A DNA stretch of 9,417 nt from Bacillus sp. (in: firmicutes) (GCA_003457145.1 DMSR01000405.1:663-10079); one strand, 5' to 3'; counted from the first letter of the stretch, positions 1 to 7,265 are shown. The notes: generated by a model from the letters alone, not told the origin. A program made the numbers and translations.

Positions 1-732
1 TTCTTGAGTTATTCCACCGGAAGCTTCGGTCAGGATTCCTTCCGGAACGATGGCCATCCAATCTTTGATTTCTATCGGTGCCCTGTTATCAAACATGATA
101 CAATCCACTTTTGCCTCGATTGCTTCCAATAGTTGTGCTTCTGTTTCTATTTCCACCTCAACTTTCACCATATGGCCGATTTGGGACTTGACCGTCTCAA
201 CAGCCTTGCTAATCGAACCTGCAAACGAGATATGGTTATCCTTAATCATGACAGCGTCATAAAGACCATAACGGTGATTGTATCCGCCGCCGCATCTTAC
301 TGCATATTTTTCAAGCATTCTTAAACCTGGAGTTGTTTTCCTCGTATCACAAATCCTTGTTTTTTCACTGTCCAGTAACAAAACGGCCTCCTGGGTCCTG
401 GTAGCAATGCCACTCATTCGCTGGATTAAATTTAGGACAACTCGTTCTGCTTTAAGCAAAGCGGAAATCCGTCCGGATATTTCGGCAAGCCGCTGTCCCT
501 TTTCCACTTTATCTCCATCAGTGACGCTCAAGTTGACCTGGCAATTTCCATCCATCAAATGGAACCCTGTTAAAATTACTTGTTCTCCACAAAATATTCC
601 ATCCTCTTTTGTGATCAACACGATTGTGCCTTTATCGGCCTTTCCGAAGATCAGGTCACTTGTTACATCACGGTCACCGATATCTTCAATGAAAAATTGC
701 TCAAGTAGCAAGCGCAGTTTGATTGTATTCAT
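1..732 (-). CDS. nadC: Nicotinate-nucleotide (quinolinate) pyrophosphorylase, partial at the 3' end
   Basis: This cytosolic enzyme converts quinolinate and PRPP to nicotinate mononucleotide, CO2 and PPi in de novo NAD synthesis. I translated 244 codons without a stop; the window edge removes the C-terminus, roughly 40 residues short of the usual length. Visible family signatures are the N-terminal EDIGDRDVTSDL stretch (residues 16-27), KAERVVLNLIQ (94-104), the PRPP/quinolinate-binding DTRKTTPGLR (129-138), RCGGG followed by NHRYGL (146-157), K164 with DNH (165-167), KVDCIMFDN (208-216) and EASGGI (236-241). The ATG at 732 has an AAAGGA Shine-Dalgarno 8 nt upstream (741-746). The gene overlaps the nadB 3' end by 32 bp (701-732), implying translational coupling within one operon. 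In B. subtilis nadA follows nadC; here it would lie beyond the left edge. Confidence 0.96.
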   Translation of the reverse strand, partial: MNTIKLRLLLEQFFIEDIGDRDVTSDLIFGKADKGTIVLITKEDGIFCGEQVILTGFHLMDGNCQVNLSVTDGDKVEKGQRLAEISGRISALLKAERVVLNLIQRMSGIATRTQEAVLLLDSEKTRICDTRKTTPGLRMLEKYAVRCGGGYNHRYGLYDAVMIKDNHISFAGSISKAVETVKSQIGHMVKVEVEIETEAQLLEAIEAKVDCIMFDNRAPIEIKDWMAIVPEGILTEASGGITQE

Positions 733-2287
733 GCGTCCCATCCTTTACCGTTTTTCGTTGATGGATGATCTGTTTTTTCATCCAGCAGAAATTATCTTCA
801 TATGGAAAGTCATCCCTGAAATGTCCACCTCTGCTTTCAGTTCTTTTTAGTGCTGATTCAGTGATGAGCGAGGCGGTTAAGTACATAAATAGAATATTGA
901 TTTTTTCTGATGTAAGGTGATCGAGGGCAGTATCTAGCCATTCATTGAAACCAAACCCAGCAAGCCATGCTTTTTGAGAAATGAGTGACTCCTTTGTCCG
1001 AACAATCCCTGTACGGTCCATCATTGATTTTTTAAGATCTTCTTCATCTGGCAATTTAACTGCAGAATTTAAAAATTTGATTTTCTGAAATTCCTGTCCT
1101 CTACTAAAAGCAGATAATGTCCTTGTATTGACCCAGCCAGCCAGCCTGCTTCCTATGAACATTCCTTCAAGAAGTGAATTGCTCGCCAGCCTGTTTGCTC
1201 CATGTATACCCGTACAAGCCACTTCGCCAATTGCATACAGACCTGTTATTCCAGTCCTGCCATACAGATCTGTCTTTACTCCGCCCATTAAAAAGTGGCT
1301 GCCCGGGACAACTGGGACTAAGCCCTTATCTAAATCCACCCCATATTCTAGGCAAAGAGAGCTTACAGTTGGAAATCGAGCGGAGAAATTAGAAATGCAG
1401 GTTATATCCAAATAAATTTGGCATCCTTTTTTTAAATATTCATAAATCGTTTGTGAGACAATATGTCTCGGCGCTAAATCTTTTAATGGATGAACACCCT
1501 CCATGATCCTTTTGCCCTCGCCTGTAACCAGGAATGCCCCTTCCCCCCTGACCGCCTCTGAAACGAGGCCTCTCGTTTTCCCGCCTACATATAGTAGCGT
1601 CGGATGGAATTGAATAAATTCCATATCAGCGAGTTCCGCTCCAGCTATATAGGCGAGTGCTATTCCATCTCCAGTAGCAGTCTCCGCATTAGATGTAAAG
1701 GAGTACAGCTGACCGCATCCACCCGTTGCAAGCACAATATGGCTAGCATAATAAGCTTGATTGGACCCATCAGTGAATTTCGCCTTCACTCCGATACAAG
1801 TATCTCTTTGTTCATTTAAAATTAATTCATAAACAAATGCAGATTGCTCAATACCAATATTGGCACCTAGGTTGGATAGCAGGAAATCGACCATATGTTT
1901 GCCGGTCGCATCTCCTCCACTGTGGACAATCCGGTTCATACTATGTGCACCTTCCATCCCCAAAAGCAGCCGGCCTTCCTGATCTTCATCAAACCTGCAG
2001 CCTGAGTGCCATAATCCCCTGATTAGCCCCGGAGCCTCTTTCGTCATTTCCAGGACAGCCTCGGCATCATTATGGTGGCCGCCAGCTTCCATGGTATCAA
2101 GGTAATGGAAGTGAGGATCATCGCTTTCGCCGACCGCGGCCGCTACGCCTCCCTGTGCCATATAGGAATTCCCCTTGGTTATTTCCTTTTTTGTGATAAT
2201 CATCACATTCAGTGATTTAGATAATTTATTGGCTAATTGCAATGCGGCAATGCCGCTTCCAATGATGATTACATCTGTTTGTTTCAT
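701..2287 (-). CDS. nadB: L-aspartate oxidase
   Basis: NadB is a cytosolic FAD enzyme that oxidises L-aspartate to iminoaspartate, the first step of de novo NAD synthesis; NadA then condenses the product to quinolinate. The protein has 528 residues, normal for the family. It shows the N-terminal dinucleotide-binding GSGIAA motif (10-15), SYMAQGGVAAAVG (41-53), the substrate-region MEGAHS (111-116, with E112), ATGG (187-190), the catalytic-type FHPT (H228), DLAPR (R274), and GANRLASNSLLEG (363-375, R366), which is the flavin/substrate arginine motif. The GMEGAHSMNR context and the nad neighbours favour aspartate oxidase over a succinate dehydrogenase flavoprotein. The ATG at 2287 has AGGAGG 10 nt upstream (2298-2303). 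It is the first gene of the minus-strand nad operon, divergent from nifS, and its promoter region carries a probable NiaR operator. Confidence 0.97.
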   Translation of the reverse strand: MKQTDVIIIGSGIAALQLANKLSKSLNVMIITKKEITKGNSYMAQGGVAAAVGESDDPHFHYLDTMEAGGHHNDAEAVLEMTKEAPGLIRGLWHSGCRFDEDQEGRLLLGMEGAHSMNRIVHSGGDATGKHMVDFLLSNLGANIGIEQSAFVYELILNEQRDTCIGVKAKFTDGSNQAYYASHIVLATGGCGQLYSFTSNAETATGDGIALAYIAGAELADMEFIQFHPTLLYVGGKTRGLVSEAVRGEGAFLVTGEGKRIMEGVHPLKDLAPRHIVSQTIYEYLKKGCQIYLDITCISNFSARFPTVSSLCLEYGVDLDKGLVPVVPGSHFLMGGVKTDLYGRTGITGLYAIGEVACTGIHGANRLASNSLLEGMFIGSRLAGWVNTRTLSAFSRGQEFQKIKFLNSAVKLPDEEDLKKSMMDRTGIVRTKESLISQKAWLAGFGFNEWLDTALDHLTSEKINILFMYLTASLITESALKRTESRGGHFRDDFPYEDNFCWMKKQIIHQRKTVKDGTHEYNQTALAT

Positions 2288-2306
2288 AGTTTTATAGCCT
2301 CCTGGA

Positions 2307-2356
2307 TTAACAGGTGTCTTGACATATATATTTACACAGTTTTACACTGTTGACAA
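2307..2356. promoter_or_regulatory. Probable NiaR (YrxA) operator in the nadB/nifS divergent promoter region
   Basis: The 155-bp gap contains several symmetrical elements. TTTACACAGT (2331-2340) is followed directly by TTTACACTGT (2341-2350), a tandem 10-bp repeat with one mismatch. Within it, ACAGT and ACTGT form an inverted repeat with a 5-bp spacer (2336-2350). To the left, AACAGGTGTCTTGACA (2309-2324) carries TGTC-TT-GACA, and to the right is TGTTGACAAG (2348-2357). A one-helical-turn repeat period suits a repressor bound on one DNA face. NiaR/YrxA is known to repress nadBCA and nifS-yrxA in B. subtilis with nicotinic acid as co-repressor, and a niaR gene lies two genes away. The exact operator limits are my inference. 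Confidence 0.6.
2328..2356 (-). promoter_or_regulatory. Candidate sigma-A promoter of nadB
   Basis: On the minus strand a TTGTCA -35 box (2351-2356) is followed after 16-17 bp by the A/T-rich -10 candidates TAAATA or AAATAT (2328-2334). The spacer consists almost entirely of the tandem TTTACAC repeats, so a repressor bound there would block RNA polymerase. The leader to the nadB start would be about 35 nt. The -10 match is imperfect. Confidence 0.45.
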
Positions 2357-2378
2357 GAACTTTTAATTGGGGTGTATT
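2350..2378 (+). promoter_or_regulatory. Candidate promoter of nifS-niaR
   Basis: A perfect TTGACA (2350-2355) is followed after 17 bp by TGTATT (2373-2378), a weak -10. The -35 box overlaps the -35 of the opposing nadB promoter and the right end of the repeat cluster, so one bound repressor could silence both directions. A second TTGACA at 2319-2324 has only TTACAC at 17 bp and is less likely. Confidence 0.35.
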
Positions 2379-2442
2379 CATAAATAAAAACATTAGATGA
2401 AAAGACCCTCCAATACGTCAAAAATGAATCTGGAGATAAGCG

Positions 2443-3582
2443 ATGAAATATTTTGATTATGCGGCTTCTTGTCCACTCGATAGAGATGCCGCGGATATAT
2501 TTGTCCGTGCTTCTATCGATTATTTTGGAAATAGCCAAAGCCTCCACGAAACTGGCGGGGCCGCATCAAACCTTTTGGAAGGCTGCCGGCAGGAATTAGC
2601 CAAGATGCTCGGAGTAGAAAGTGCGGGTGTTTATTTTACAAGTGGAGGATCTGAAGCAAATTTTCTCGGACTCATGTCACTGCTATCTGCTCCAAAAAAA
2701 AGCGGGAAACACATCATTACTGGCGAAGCAGAACACTCCTCTGTCTATAATCTTTTAAAAAAGCTCGAAACAGTTGGCTGGGAAGTAACTTATCTTCCTT
2801 TAAACAAAACCGGGCAAATTGAGCTTGAAAGTGTTGTCGCTGCTGTTAAAGCAGAAACGGTTCTTATATCCATCCAACATGGAAATCCGGAAATTGGAAC
2901 AATTCAGCCATTAGCAGGAATCAGTGCACTTTGCCGCAAACACCACATCCTTTTGCACAGTGACTGCGTGCAAACCTTTGCTAAAATACCGATTGAAAAC
3001 ATCGCCCAATCGGTAGATGCCCTGTCTCTATCCGGGCATAAGTTTTATGGTCCAAAAGGCGTTGGGGCTGCCTATATTAATCCAAGGGTCGCTTGGAAGC
3101 CTTATATACCAGGAACCGCCCATGAAAAAGGTTTCAGGCCAGGAACGGTCAATGTCCCGGGAGTCGCTTCCATGATTGCAGCTGCCCAAAAAATTCATTC
3201 GGCAATGCAGGAGGAAGCAGACCGGGGAAGAAGACTTAGAACATGTTTAATTACTGCGATTGAAAAGGCAAGTGATAATATTCATATTTTCGGAACTGTT
3301 GGAGATGACCAGCTTTCAGGCATTGTCGGGATGGGAATTAAGGGGCTTGAAGGGCAATTTGTTATGCTTGAATGCAATAAGAAAGGCTTTGCCATTTCAA
3401 CAGGCACTGCCTGTCATGTTGGAATGGAGTCACCTGCCAGGACGATGACGGCAATGGGAATAACGGGGAAGGAAGCAAAAGAGTTTTTTAGGCTTTCATT
3501 TGGGAAAGATACCAAAATCGAAGATGTAGAAAAGCTTGCAACGATACTTTCTGATCTTTCCAGGCTTCCTTCCAAAGTTTAA
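2443..3582 (+). CDS. nifS: Cysteine desulfurase (NifS-type) of the NAD locus
   Basis: This PLP enzyme takes sulfur from L-cysteine as a protein persulfide. The homologue at this position in B. subtilis supplies the [4Fe-4S] cluster of quinolinate synthase NadA. The protein is 379 residues, normal for class V aminotransferase-fold desulfurases. Visible features are the N-terminal YFDYAAS (3-9), FTSGGSEAN (65-73), the PLP-stacking histidine in AEHSS (H98), HGNPEIGT (146-153), HSDCVQ (172-177, D174 and Q177), the Schiff-base lysine in SLSGHKFYGPKG (K200), FRPGTVN (231-237) and the persulfide cysteine in STGTAC (C324). The usual NNEIG loop reads NPEIG. GGAG (2432-2435) lies 7 nt before the ATG. 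It is divergent from nadB and followed by niaR after 58 bp, probably cotranscribed. Confidence 0.95.
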   Translation: MKYFDYAASCPLDRDAADIFVRASIDYFGNSQSLHETGGAASNLLEGCRQELAKMLGVESAGVYFTSGGSEANFLGLMSLLSAPKKSGKHIITGEAEHSSVYNLLKKLETVGWEVTYLPLNKTGQIELESVVAAVKAETVLISIQHGNPEIGTIQPLAGISALCRKHHILLHSDCVQTFAKIPIENIAQSVDALSLSGHKFYGPKGVGAAYINPRVAWKPYIPGTAHEKGFRPGTVNVPGVASMIAAAQKIHSAMQEEADRGRRLRTCLITAIEKASDNIHIFGTVGDDQLSGIVGMGIKGLEGQFVMLECNKKGFAISTGTACHVGMESPARTMTAMGITGKEAKEFFRLSFGKDTKIEDVEKLATILSDLSRLPSKV

Positions 3583-3640
3583 CTATGGCAGCATTTATGG
3601 TAAAATTCACGAATGAAGATAGAAGGAGAGGATCGGAATT

Positions 3641-4180
3641 ATGAAGGAACCCATTAAAATCCTCGGGGATGAACGCAGAGATTACATCCTTAAACGATTG
3701 CAGGAGAGCAGACACCCTATCACCGGAAGTGAACTTGCATCAATTACGAATGTCAGCAGACAGGTAATCGTTGGCGATATCACCTTGCTGAAAGCGAAGA
3801 ACGAACCGATTATTGCCACAAGTCAGGGATATTTATATATGCCAGCTTCCAATCCTGTCGGTGCGGAACGAACGATTGCCTGTTCCCACCCTCCCGGGAG
3901 GACAGAGGAGGAACTGACACTTCTTGTCGATCATGGTGTCACTGTAAAGGATGTAAAAATCGAACACCCTGTATACGGAGATTTAACAGCATCCATCATG
4001 GTATCCAATCGCCAGGAGGTCAAACAATTTATGGAAAAGATTCAATCTACAAAAGCAGCGTATTTATCTGAACTTACTGATGGCATACACTTGCACACCA
4101 TCTCAGCTTTGACTGAAAGAGCCTTGGATGATGCTGAGGAAGCATTAAAAAAAGCGAATTTCCTTGTTGAGCTGGAATAG
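3641..4180 (+). CDS. niaR: Nicotinate-responsive transcriptional repressor of NAD biosynthesis
   Basis: NiaR (YrxA) is a cytosolic repressor that binds operators in front of the nad genes when nicotinic acid is plentiful. The 179-residue protein has an N-terminal winged helix-turn-helix of the HTH_11 type (about residues 8-65, with ITGSELASITNVSRQVIVGDI as the HTH). A C-terminal 3H domain (about 80-175) follows. The conserved histidines are H83 (CSHPPG), H109 (IEHPVYGDL), H150 and H152 (GIHLH). With E91, the set H83/H150/H152 matches the spacing of the metal site described for the Thermotoga family member. AGGAG (3624-3628) precedes the ATG by 12 nt, slightly long. The gene follows nifS by 58 bp on the same strand, so the repressor probably regulates its own operon through the 2307-2356 region. 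It ends before a strong bidirectional terminator. Confidence 0.95.
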   Translation: MKEPIKILGDERRDYILKRLQESRHPITGSELASITNVSRQVIVGDITLLKAKNEPIIATSQGYLYMPASNPVGAERTIACSHPPGRTEEELTLLVDHGVTVKDVKIEHPVYGDLTASIMVSNRQEVKQFMEKIQSTKAAYLSELTDGIHLHTISALTERALDDAEEALKKANFLVELE

Positions 4181-4231
4181 TTACTATTGATTATTTGCCT
4201 TGATTTTAAAGTTACAGAGCATTCGATAGCC

Positions 4232-4271
4232 GAAAAAGAAAAAGATCCATCACTGATGGATCTTTATTTTT
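4232..4271. terminator. Bidirectional intrinsic terminator between niaR and pheA
   Basis: AAAGATCCATCA (4241-4252) and TGATGGATCTTT (4254-4265) are a perfect 12-bp inverted repeat around one central base, folding in practice with a loop of about 5 nt. T-rich tracts follow in both directions: TTTATTTTTA on the plus strand (to 4272) and CTTTTTCTTTTTC on the minus strand (from 4242 down to 4230). It sits exactly between two convergent genes, so it can stop both transcripts. Confidence 0.9.
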
Positions 4272-4288
4272 ACGATATGATTGTTAAT

Positions 4289-5131
4289 TTACATCCTATA
4301 GCATGAATAGCTGCCAAGAAGCTTGACACTGCAACCAAGAGCCTCTAATTCAGCGATTGCTCCTGGTATCAATACCTCATCCATTTTTAAGTTGATATCG
4401 ATTATGAAAAAGTACTTTCCAAGACCAGTCTTCATCGGTCTTGATTCTATTTTTGACAGATTGAGCTTTCTCCAGGAAAAAGCTGATAATACTTGATGGA
4501 GGGCACCCGCGTGATCCGAAGGAAGTGTGATCATCAATGTTGTTTTAAAGTCTTCGGATGATTCCAGGTTAATGGTATGGCCTTCTTTTGTAAGAACCGC
4601 AAAAACGGTATGGTTATAACTGTAATCATGGACATTTTCTTTTGCTCTGAAAAGACCATACTCATCTGCCGCCAATCCATTCGCAACTGCCGCAATATTC
4701 ATCCCAGAATGTTCTTTAACATACATTGCAGCGGCAGCAGTAGAAGACATGTTTTCTACAGGAATTCCTTTGAATTCTTTATGCAGGAACTTATGGCACT
4801 GTGCAAGCGCATGGGAATGGCTGCAGATTAGCTCAGCTTCATGCCAACGGTCCTTATTCTCAGGATGCACAAGCAAGTGCTGCTTTATTGGAACTACAGC
4901 CTCACCAACAATTTCCAGCTCTGCTTCATGGACCAAATAATCAATGGTGATGTTCACAGATCCTTCAATTGAATTTTCCAGCGGGACAATCGCTGCATCT
5001 ATTTCCCCTGAAGCAGCAGCATCCATACACTCTGGAATGCTCACGAAGGGAACCCTTTCCGCTTCATAGAACAATTGGCGGGCCGCTAAATCTGTAAATG
5101 TCGCCTTTGGACCAAGATATCCAATTTTCAA
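4289..5131 (-). CDS. pheA: Prephenate dehydratase with C-terminal ACT domain (TTG start)
   Basis: PheA converts prephenate to phenylpyruvate in phenylalanine synthesis and is normally feedback-inhibited by phenylalanine through its ACT domain. The 280-residue protein starts KIGYLGPKATFT, as in B. subtilis PheA. It contains PLENSIEGSVN (50-60), SHSHALAQCHKFL (104-116), SST (129-131), NHTVF (172-176), and an ACT domain (about 196-275) with GALH (209-212) and ESRP (229-232). I place the start at the TTG at 5129-5131, 6 nt after GGGAGGG (5138-5144). The in-frame ATG at 5146 overlaps that Shine-Dalgarno, and the upstream ATG at 5161 adds residues foreign to the family. The catalytic TRF motif reads TVF here (GTT codon), an unusual change at a conserved arginine. 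pheB lies 57 bp upstream on the same strand. Confidence 0.95.
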   Translation of the reverse strand: MKIGYLGPKATFTDLAARQLFYEAERVPFVSIPECMDAAASGEIDAAIVPLENSIEGSVNITIDYLVHEAELEIVGEAVVPIKQHLLVHPENKDRWHEAELICSHSHALAQCHKFLHKEFKGIPVENMSSTAAAAMYVKEHSGMNIAAVANGLAADEYGLFRAKENVHDYSYNHTVFAVLTKEGHTINLESSEDFKTTLMITLPSDHAGALHQVLSAFSWRKLNLSKIESRPMKTGLGKYFFIIDINLKMDEVLIPGAIAELEALGCSVKLLGSYSCYRM

Positions 5132-5137
5132 ACCTAT

Positions 5138-5144
5138 CCCTCCC
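5138..5144 (-). promoter_or_regulatory. Ribosome binding site that fixes the TTG start of pheA
   Basis: GGGAGGG on the minus strand lies 6 nt upstream of TTG (5129-5131) and is followed by ATAGGT. Only the TTG has a proper spacing to it. Starting at 5131 gives the N-terminus KIGYLGP that aligns with the family. Confidence 0.85.
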
Positions 5145-5188
5145 ATAAAACGAAACCACATTTCTCTCTGATTAAAATCAGAAAAAGA

Positions 5189-5644
5189 TCAAGCACCCGA
5201 ACCGAGCACTTCCACTTTTTCCACGAATTCGAGCCTCTTCAATTTCGCAAGCAGCTCGTCCAGTTCTACTCTCATTTCCGTAACATTTAAACTCAAGGTG
5301 ACGTTGGCCCTTCCCTGTAACGGAATTGTTTGATGGATTGTGAGGACGTTGCATCCCGTGAAAGCCACGGTCCCTAACAGTTCCGATAATGTGCCTGAAC
5401 GATCCTCGAGCTGAAAAAAAAGCGTAATAATTCGTTCTTTTACAATTGTATGGAACGGGAAAACAGTATCCCGATATTTATAAAAAGCACTTCTGCTTAA
5501 ATCCACCCGCTGGACTGCATCCCATACTGATTCTGCCTTTCCCCGTTCAATCATTTCTTTTGCTTCAAGCGTTTTCTTCATCGCTTCCGGCAGGACATCT
5601 TCCCGAACGAGGAAAAACTTTTTATCCAATTGATTTTCCTTCAT
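5189..5644 (-). CDS. pheB: ACT domain-containing protein PheB (UPF0735)
   Basis: The 151-residue protein matches the PheB/UPF0735 family found next to pheA in Bacillus. The N-terminal part (about 1-60) is helical and charged, ending in the family block [15 protein letters not shown] (50-64). An ACT domain follows (about 72-147), with the glycine turn [10 protein letters not shown] (81-90) typical of small-ligand ACT folds. It was once annotated as a chorismate mutase, but I see no chorismate mutase motifs, and the biochemical role is not established; an amino-acid sensing role near pheA is inference. The ATG at 5644 has GAGGAGG (5649-5655) 4 nt upstream. It is followed by pheA after 57 bp, probably one operon. 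Upstream lies a structured non-coding stretch rather than the close spacing to obg expected in the B. subtilis order. Confidence 0.9.
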   Translation of the reverse strand: MKENQLDKKFFLVREDVLPEAMKKTLEAKEMIERGKAESVWDAVQRVDLSRSAFYKYRDTVFPFHTIVKERIITLFFQLEDRSGTLSELLGTVAFTGCNVLTIHQTIPLQGRANVTLSLNVTEMRVELDELLAKLKRLEFVEKVEVLGSGA

Positions 5645-5655
5645 GTTTCCTCCTC

Positions 5656-5850
5656 ATTAGCAAAGCGCAGCGCTTTGGTCAGCCCCCGCAAGCACTGGCC
5701 GACTACAAACGCCACGCCCAGTGGCAACTTCCCACTATGTCACCGTATCCGTCGGTGGGCGACCGATGAAGTCCTTCTTTGACTTCAACCTAGCGAAGCG
5801 TAGTGTCTCGAGGGGCTGGGCCGATTGAGCTTAGACACTAATCATAGTGC
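5656..5850. repeat. Structured, probably dispersed intergenic repeat element upstream of pheB
   Basis: This stretch is visibly GC-richer than the adjacent A/T-rich spacer and is packed with perfect inverted repeats: CAAAGCGC/GCGCTTTG (5661-5677), GCCAC/GTGGC (5711-5725), CACCG/CGGTG (5741-5757), TGAAGTC/GACTTCA (5767-5787) and TAGTGTCT/AGACACTA (5801-5840). No conserved coding frame runs through it. From memory it resembles short multi-copy intergenic elements of Bacillaceae that carry AGCGCAAGCGC-type ends and a GAAGTC-AAAGAAG-GACTTC hairpin, but I could not search for other copies. The end CAAAGCGC..GCGCTTTG stops 5 nt short of the pheB Shine-Dalgarno. The exact borders are uncertain. Confidence 0.5.
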
Positions 5851-5875
5851 AAGAAGTTTATACTTTCTCATAAAG

Positions 5876-5898
5876 TAAAAAAAGCGCAAGCCAGCACT
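5876..5898 (-). terminator. Weak candidate terminator downstream of obg
   Basis: On the minus strand AGTGC (5894-5898) can pair with GCGCT (5883-5887) across a TGGCTT loop, with one G-U pair, followed by a run of seven T (5877-5883). The stem is short, and its left arm is shared with the longer CACTGACC/GGTCAGTG pairing. Read-through into pheB is therefore likely. Confidence 0.3.
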
Positions 5899-5944
5899 GA
5901 CCGATAAAATCCCAATGATCATCACGGCCAGCTCAGGGTCAGTG
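5895..5944. repeat. Nested inverted repeat just after obg
   Basis: CACTGACC (5895-5902) and GGTCAGTG (5937-5944) are perfect 8-bp complements 34 bp apart. Nearly at their centre lies the palindrome ATGATCAT (5915-5922). On the minus strand this would fold in RNA downstream of the obg stop codon. The left arm segment, GCACTGACCGA, also resembles GCACTGGCCGA at 5691-5701 in the neighbouring element, suggesting partial duplication. Confidence 0.5.
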
Positions 5945-5972
5945 TAGTAAGACTTTTTCGTAAAGCCTGCGA

Positions 5973-7265
5973 CTATTCCACGAATTCAAATTCATACTCT
6001 AGAAGCTTCACAGTGTCTCCGTCTTTTGCTCCTTTTTGGCGAAGGGCCTCATCAATTCCCATTCCTCGCATTTGACGGGCAAACCTTCTGATGGATTCCT
6101 CCCTTGAGAAATCAGTCATTTTAAATAGCCTTTCTATACTGTCGCCGGAAATGACAAAGGTTCCATCTGGTTCGCGGGTAATTTGAAATTCCTGTTCTGC
6201 TTTCTCGTGCTTATACATGACACGGTTAACATCCGTATCTAATTCAACTTCCTCTACAAGAGGGAACTCTGGTGTTTTTTCAACCAAGTCAGCTACCGCG
6301 AATACCAATTCACGAAGTCCTTCTCTTGTCACCGCAGAGATTGGGAAGATGGGATGTTCATTACCCAGCTTTTCTTTAAAAGCAGCCAAATTCTCATCTG
6401 CTTCAGGCATGTCCATTTTATTGGCGACAATCACCTGCGGCCTTTCAGTAAGCCTCAAATTATATTCCTTCAACTCATTATTGATCGTTAAATAATCCTC
6501 ATAAGGGTCACGGCCTTCGGTTGAAGCCATATCAATCACATGGACGATGACACGGGTGCGTTCGATATGACGCAAGAACTGGTGTCCAAGTCCTACCCCT
6601 GAATGCGCTCCTTCAATAAGACCTGGTAAATCTGCTAGCACAAAGCTTCTGCCATCATCTGTCTCTACCATACCTAAATTGGGAACAACGGTCGTGAAGT
6701 GATACTCTGCAATCTTTGGCCTTGCTGCTGAAACTACCGACAATAAAGTTGATTTGCCAACACTCGGGAAACCAACCAATCCAACATCGGCAAGAAGCTT
6801 CAATTCCATGACGATGTCTTTTTCCTGCCCTGGTTCCCCCTTTTCAGAAAGCTCTGGGGCTGGGTTTGCCGGTGTAGCAAAGCGGGAATTTCCGCGTCCG
6901 CCACGTCCCCCTTTTGCAATGACAGCGCGCTGGCCGTGTTCCGTCAAATCGGCTATCACGATCCCTGTTTTTGCATCAGTCACAATTGTACCTGGCGGAA
7001 CCTTTACAACCATATCCTTGGAGTTCTTGCCATGCTGGTTCTTCGACATCCCGTGCTCACCGCGCGGAGCTTTAAAATGGCGTTGATATCTGAAATCCAT
7101 CAGCGTACGCAAGCCTTCTTCAACCTCGAAAACCACATTAGCGCCGTTTCCACCGTCTCCGCCGGCTGGACCGCCTTTCGGCACATATTTTTCACGACGG
7201 AAAGCAACCATCCCATCACCGCCGTCGCCACCTTTTACATAAATCTTAACCTGATCGACAAACAT
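5973..7265 (-). CDS. obg: GTPase Obg (CgtA)
   Basis: Obg is an essential, slowly hydrolysing GTPase that associates with the 50S ribosomal subunit and is linked in Bacillus to the stress response and to sporulation initiation. With 430 residues it has the full three-domain layout. The glycine-rich Obg fold spans about 1-158 ([12 protein letters not shown] 11-22, [11 protein letters not shown] 29-39). The G domain has G1 GFPSVGKS (165-172), G2 TT (191-192), G3 DLPG (212-215), G4 NKMD (282-285) and G5 SAVT (310-313). A C-terminal OCT domain spans about 345-430. I start at the ATG at 7265 because [13 protein letters not shown] is the family N-terminus and AGGTGG (7276-7281) lies 10 nt upstream; a longer in-frame extension to 7376 has no such support. 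It follows spo0B by 123 nt, as in B. subtilis where the two are cotranscribed. Confidence 0.97.
   Translation of the reverse strand: MFVDQVKIYVKGGDGGDGMVAFRREKYVPKGGPAGGDGGNGANVVFEVEEGLRTLMDFRYQRHFKAPRGEHGMSKNQHGKNSKDMVVKVPPGTIVTDAKTGIVIADLTEHGQRAVIAKGGRGGRGNSRFATPANPAPELSEKGEPGQEKDIVMELKLLADVGLVGFPSVGKSTLLSVVSAARPKIAEYHFTTVVPNLGMVETDDGRSFVLADLPGLIEGAHSGVGLGHQFLRHIERTRVIVHVIDMASTEGRDPYEDYLTINNELKEYNLRLTERPQVIVANKMDMPEADENLAAFKEKLGNEHPIFPISAVTREGLRELVFAVADLVEKTPEFPLVEEVELDTDVNRVMYKHEKAEQEFQITREPDGTFVISGDSIERLFKMTDFSREESIRRFARQMRGMGIDEALRQKGAKDGDTVKLLEYEFEFVE

Noticed and set aside
278..850. 190-codon plus-strand open frame opposite nadC and nadB
   Set aside because: It is antisense to two intact conserved genes and has no recognisable motif or ribosome binding site.
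2332..2547. 71-codon minus-strand open frame over the nad divergent promoter and the nifS start
   Set aside because: It overlaps the intact nifS start and the operator region, with no support as a protein.
5446..5769. 107-codon plus-strand open frame over pheB and the repeat element
   Set aside because: It is antisense to the conserved pheB and continues only into the non-coding hairpin region.
5645..5972. T-box or other amino-acid riboswitch in front of pheB-pheA
   Set aside because: No T-box consensus, specifier loop or known riboswitch core is visible; only unassigned hairpins.
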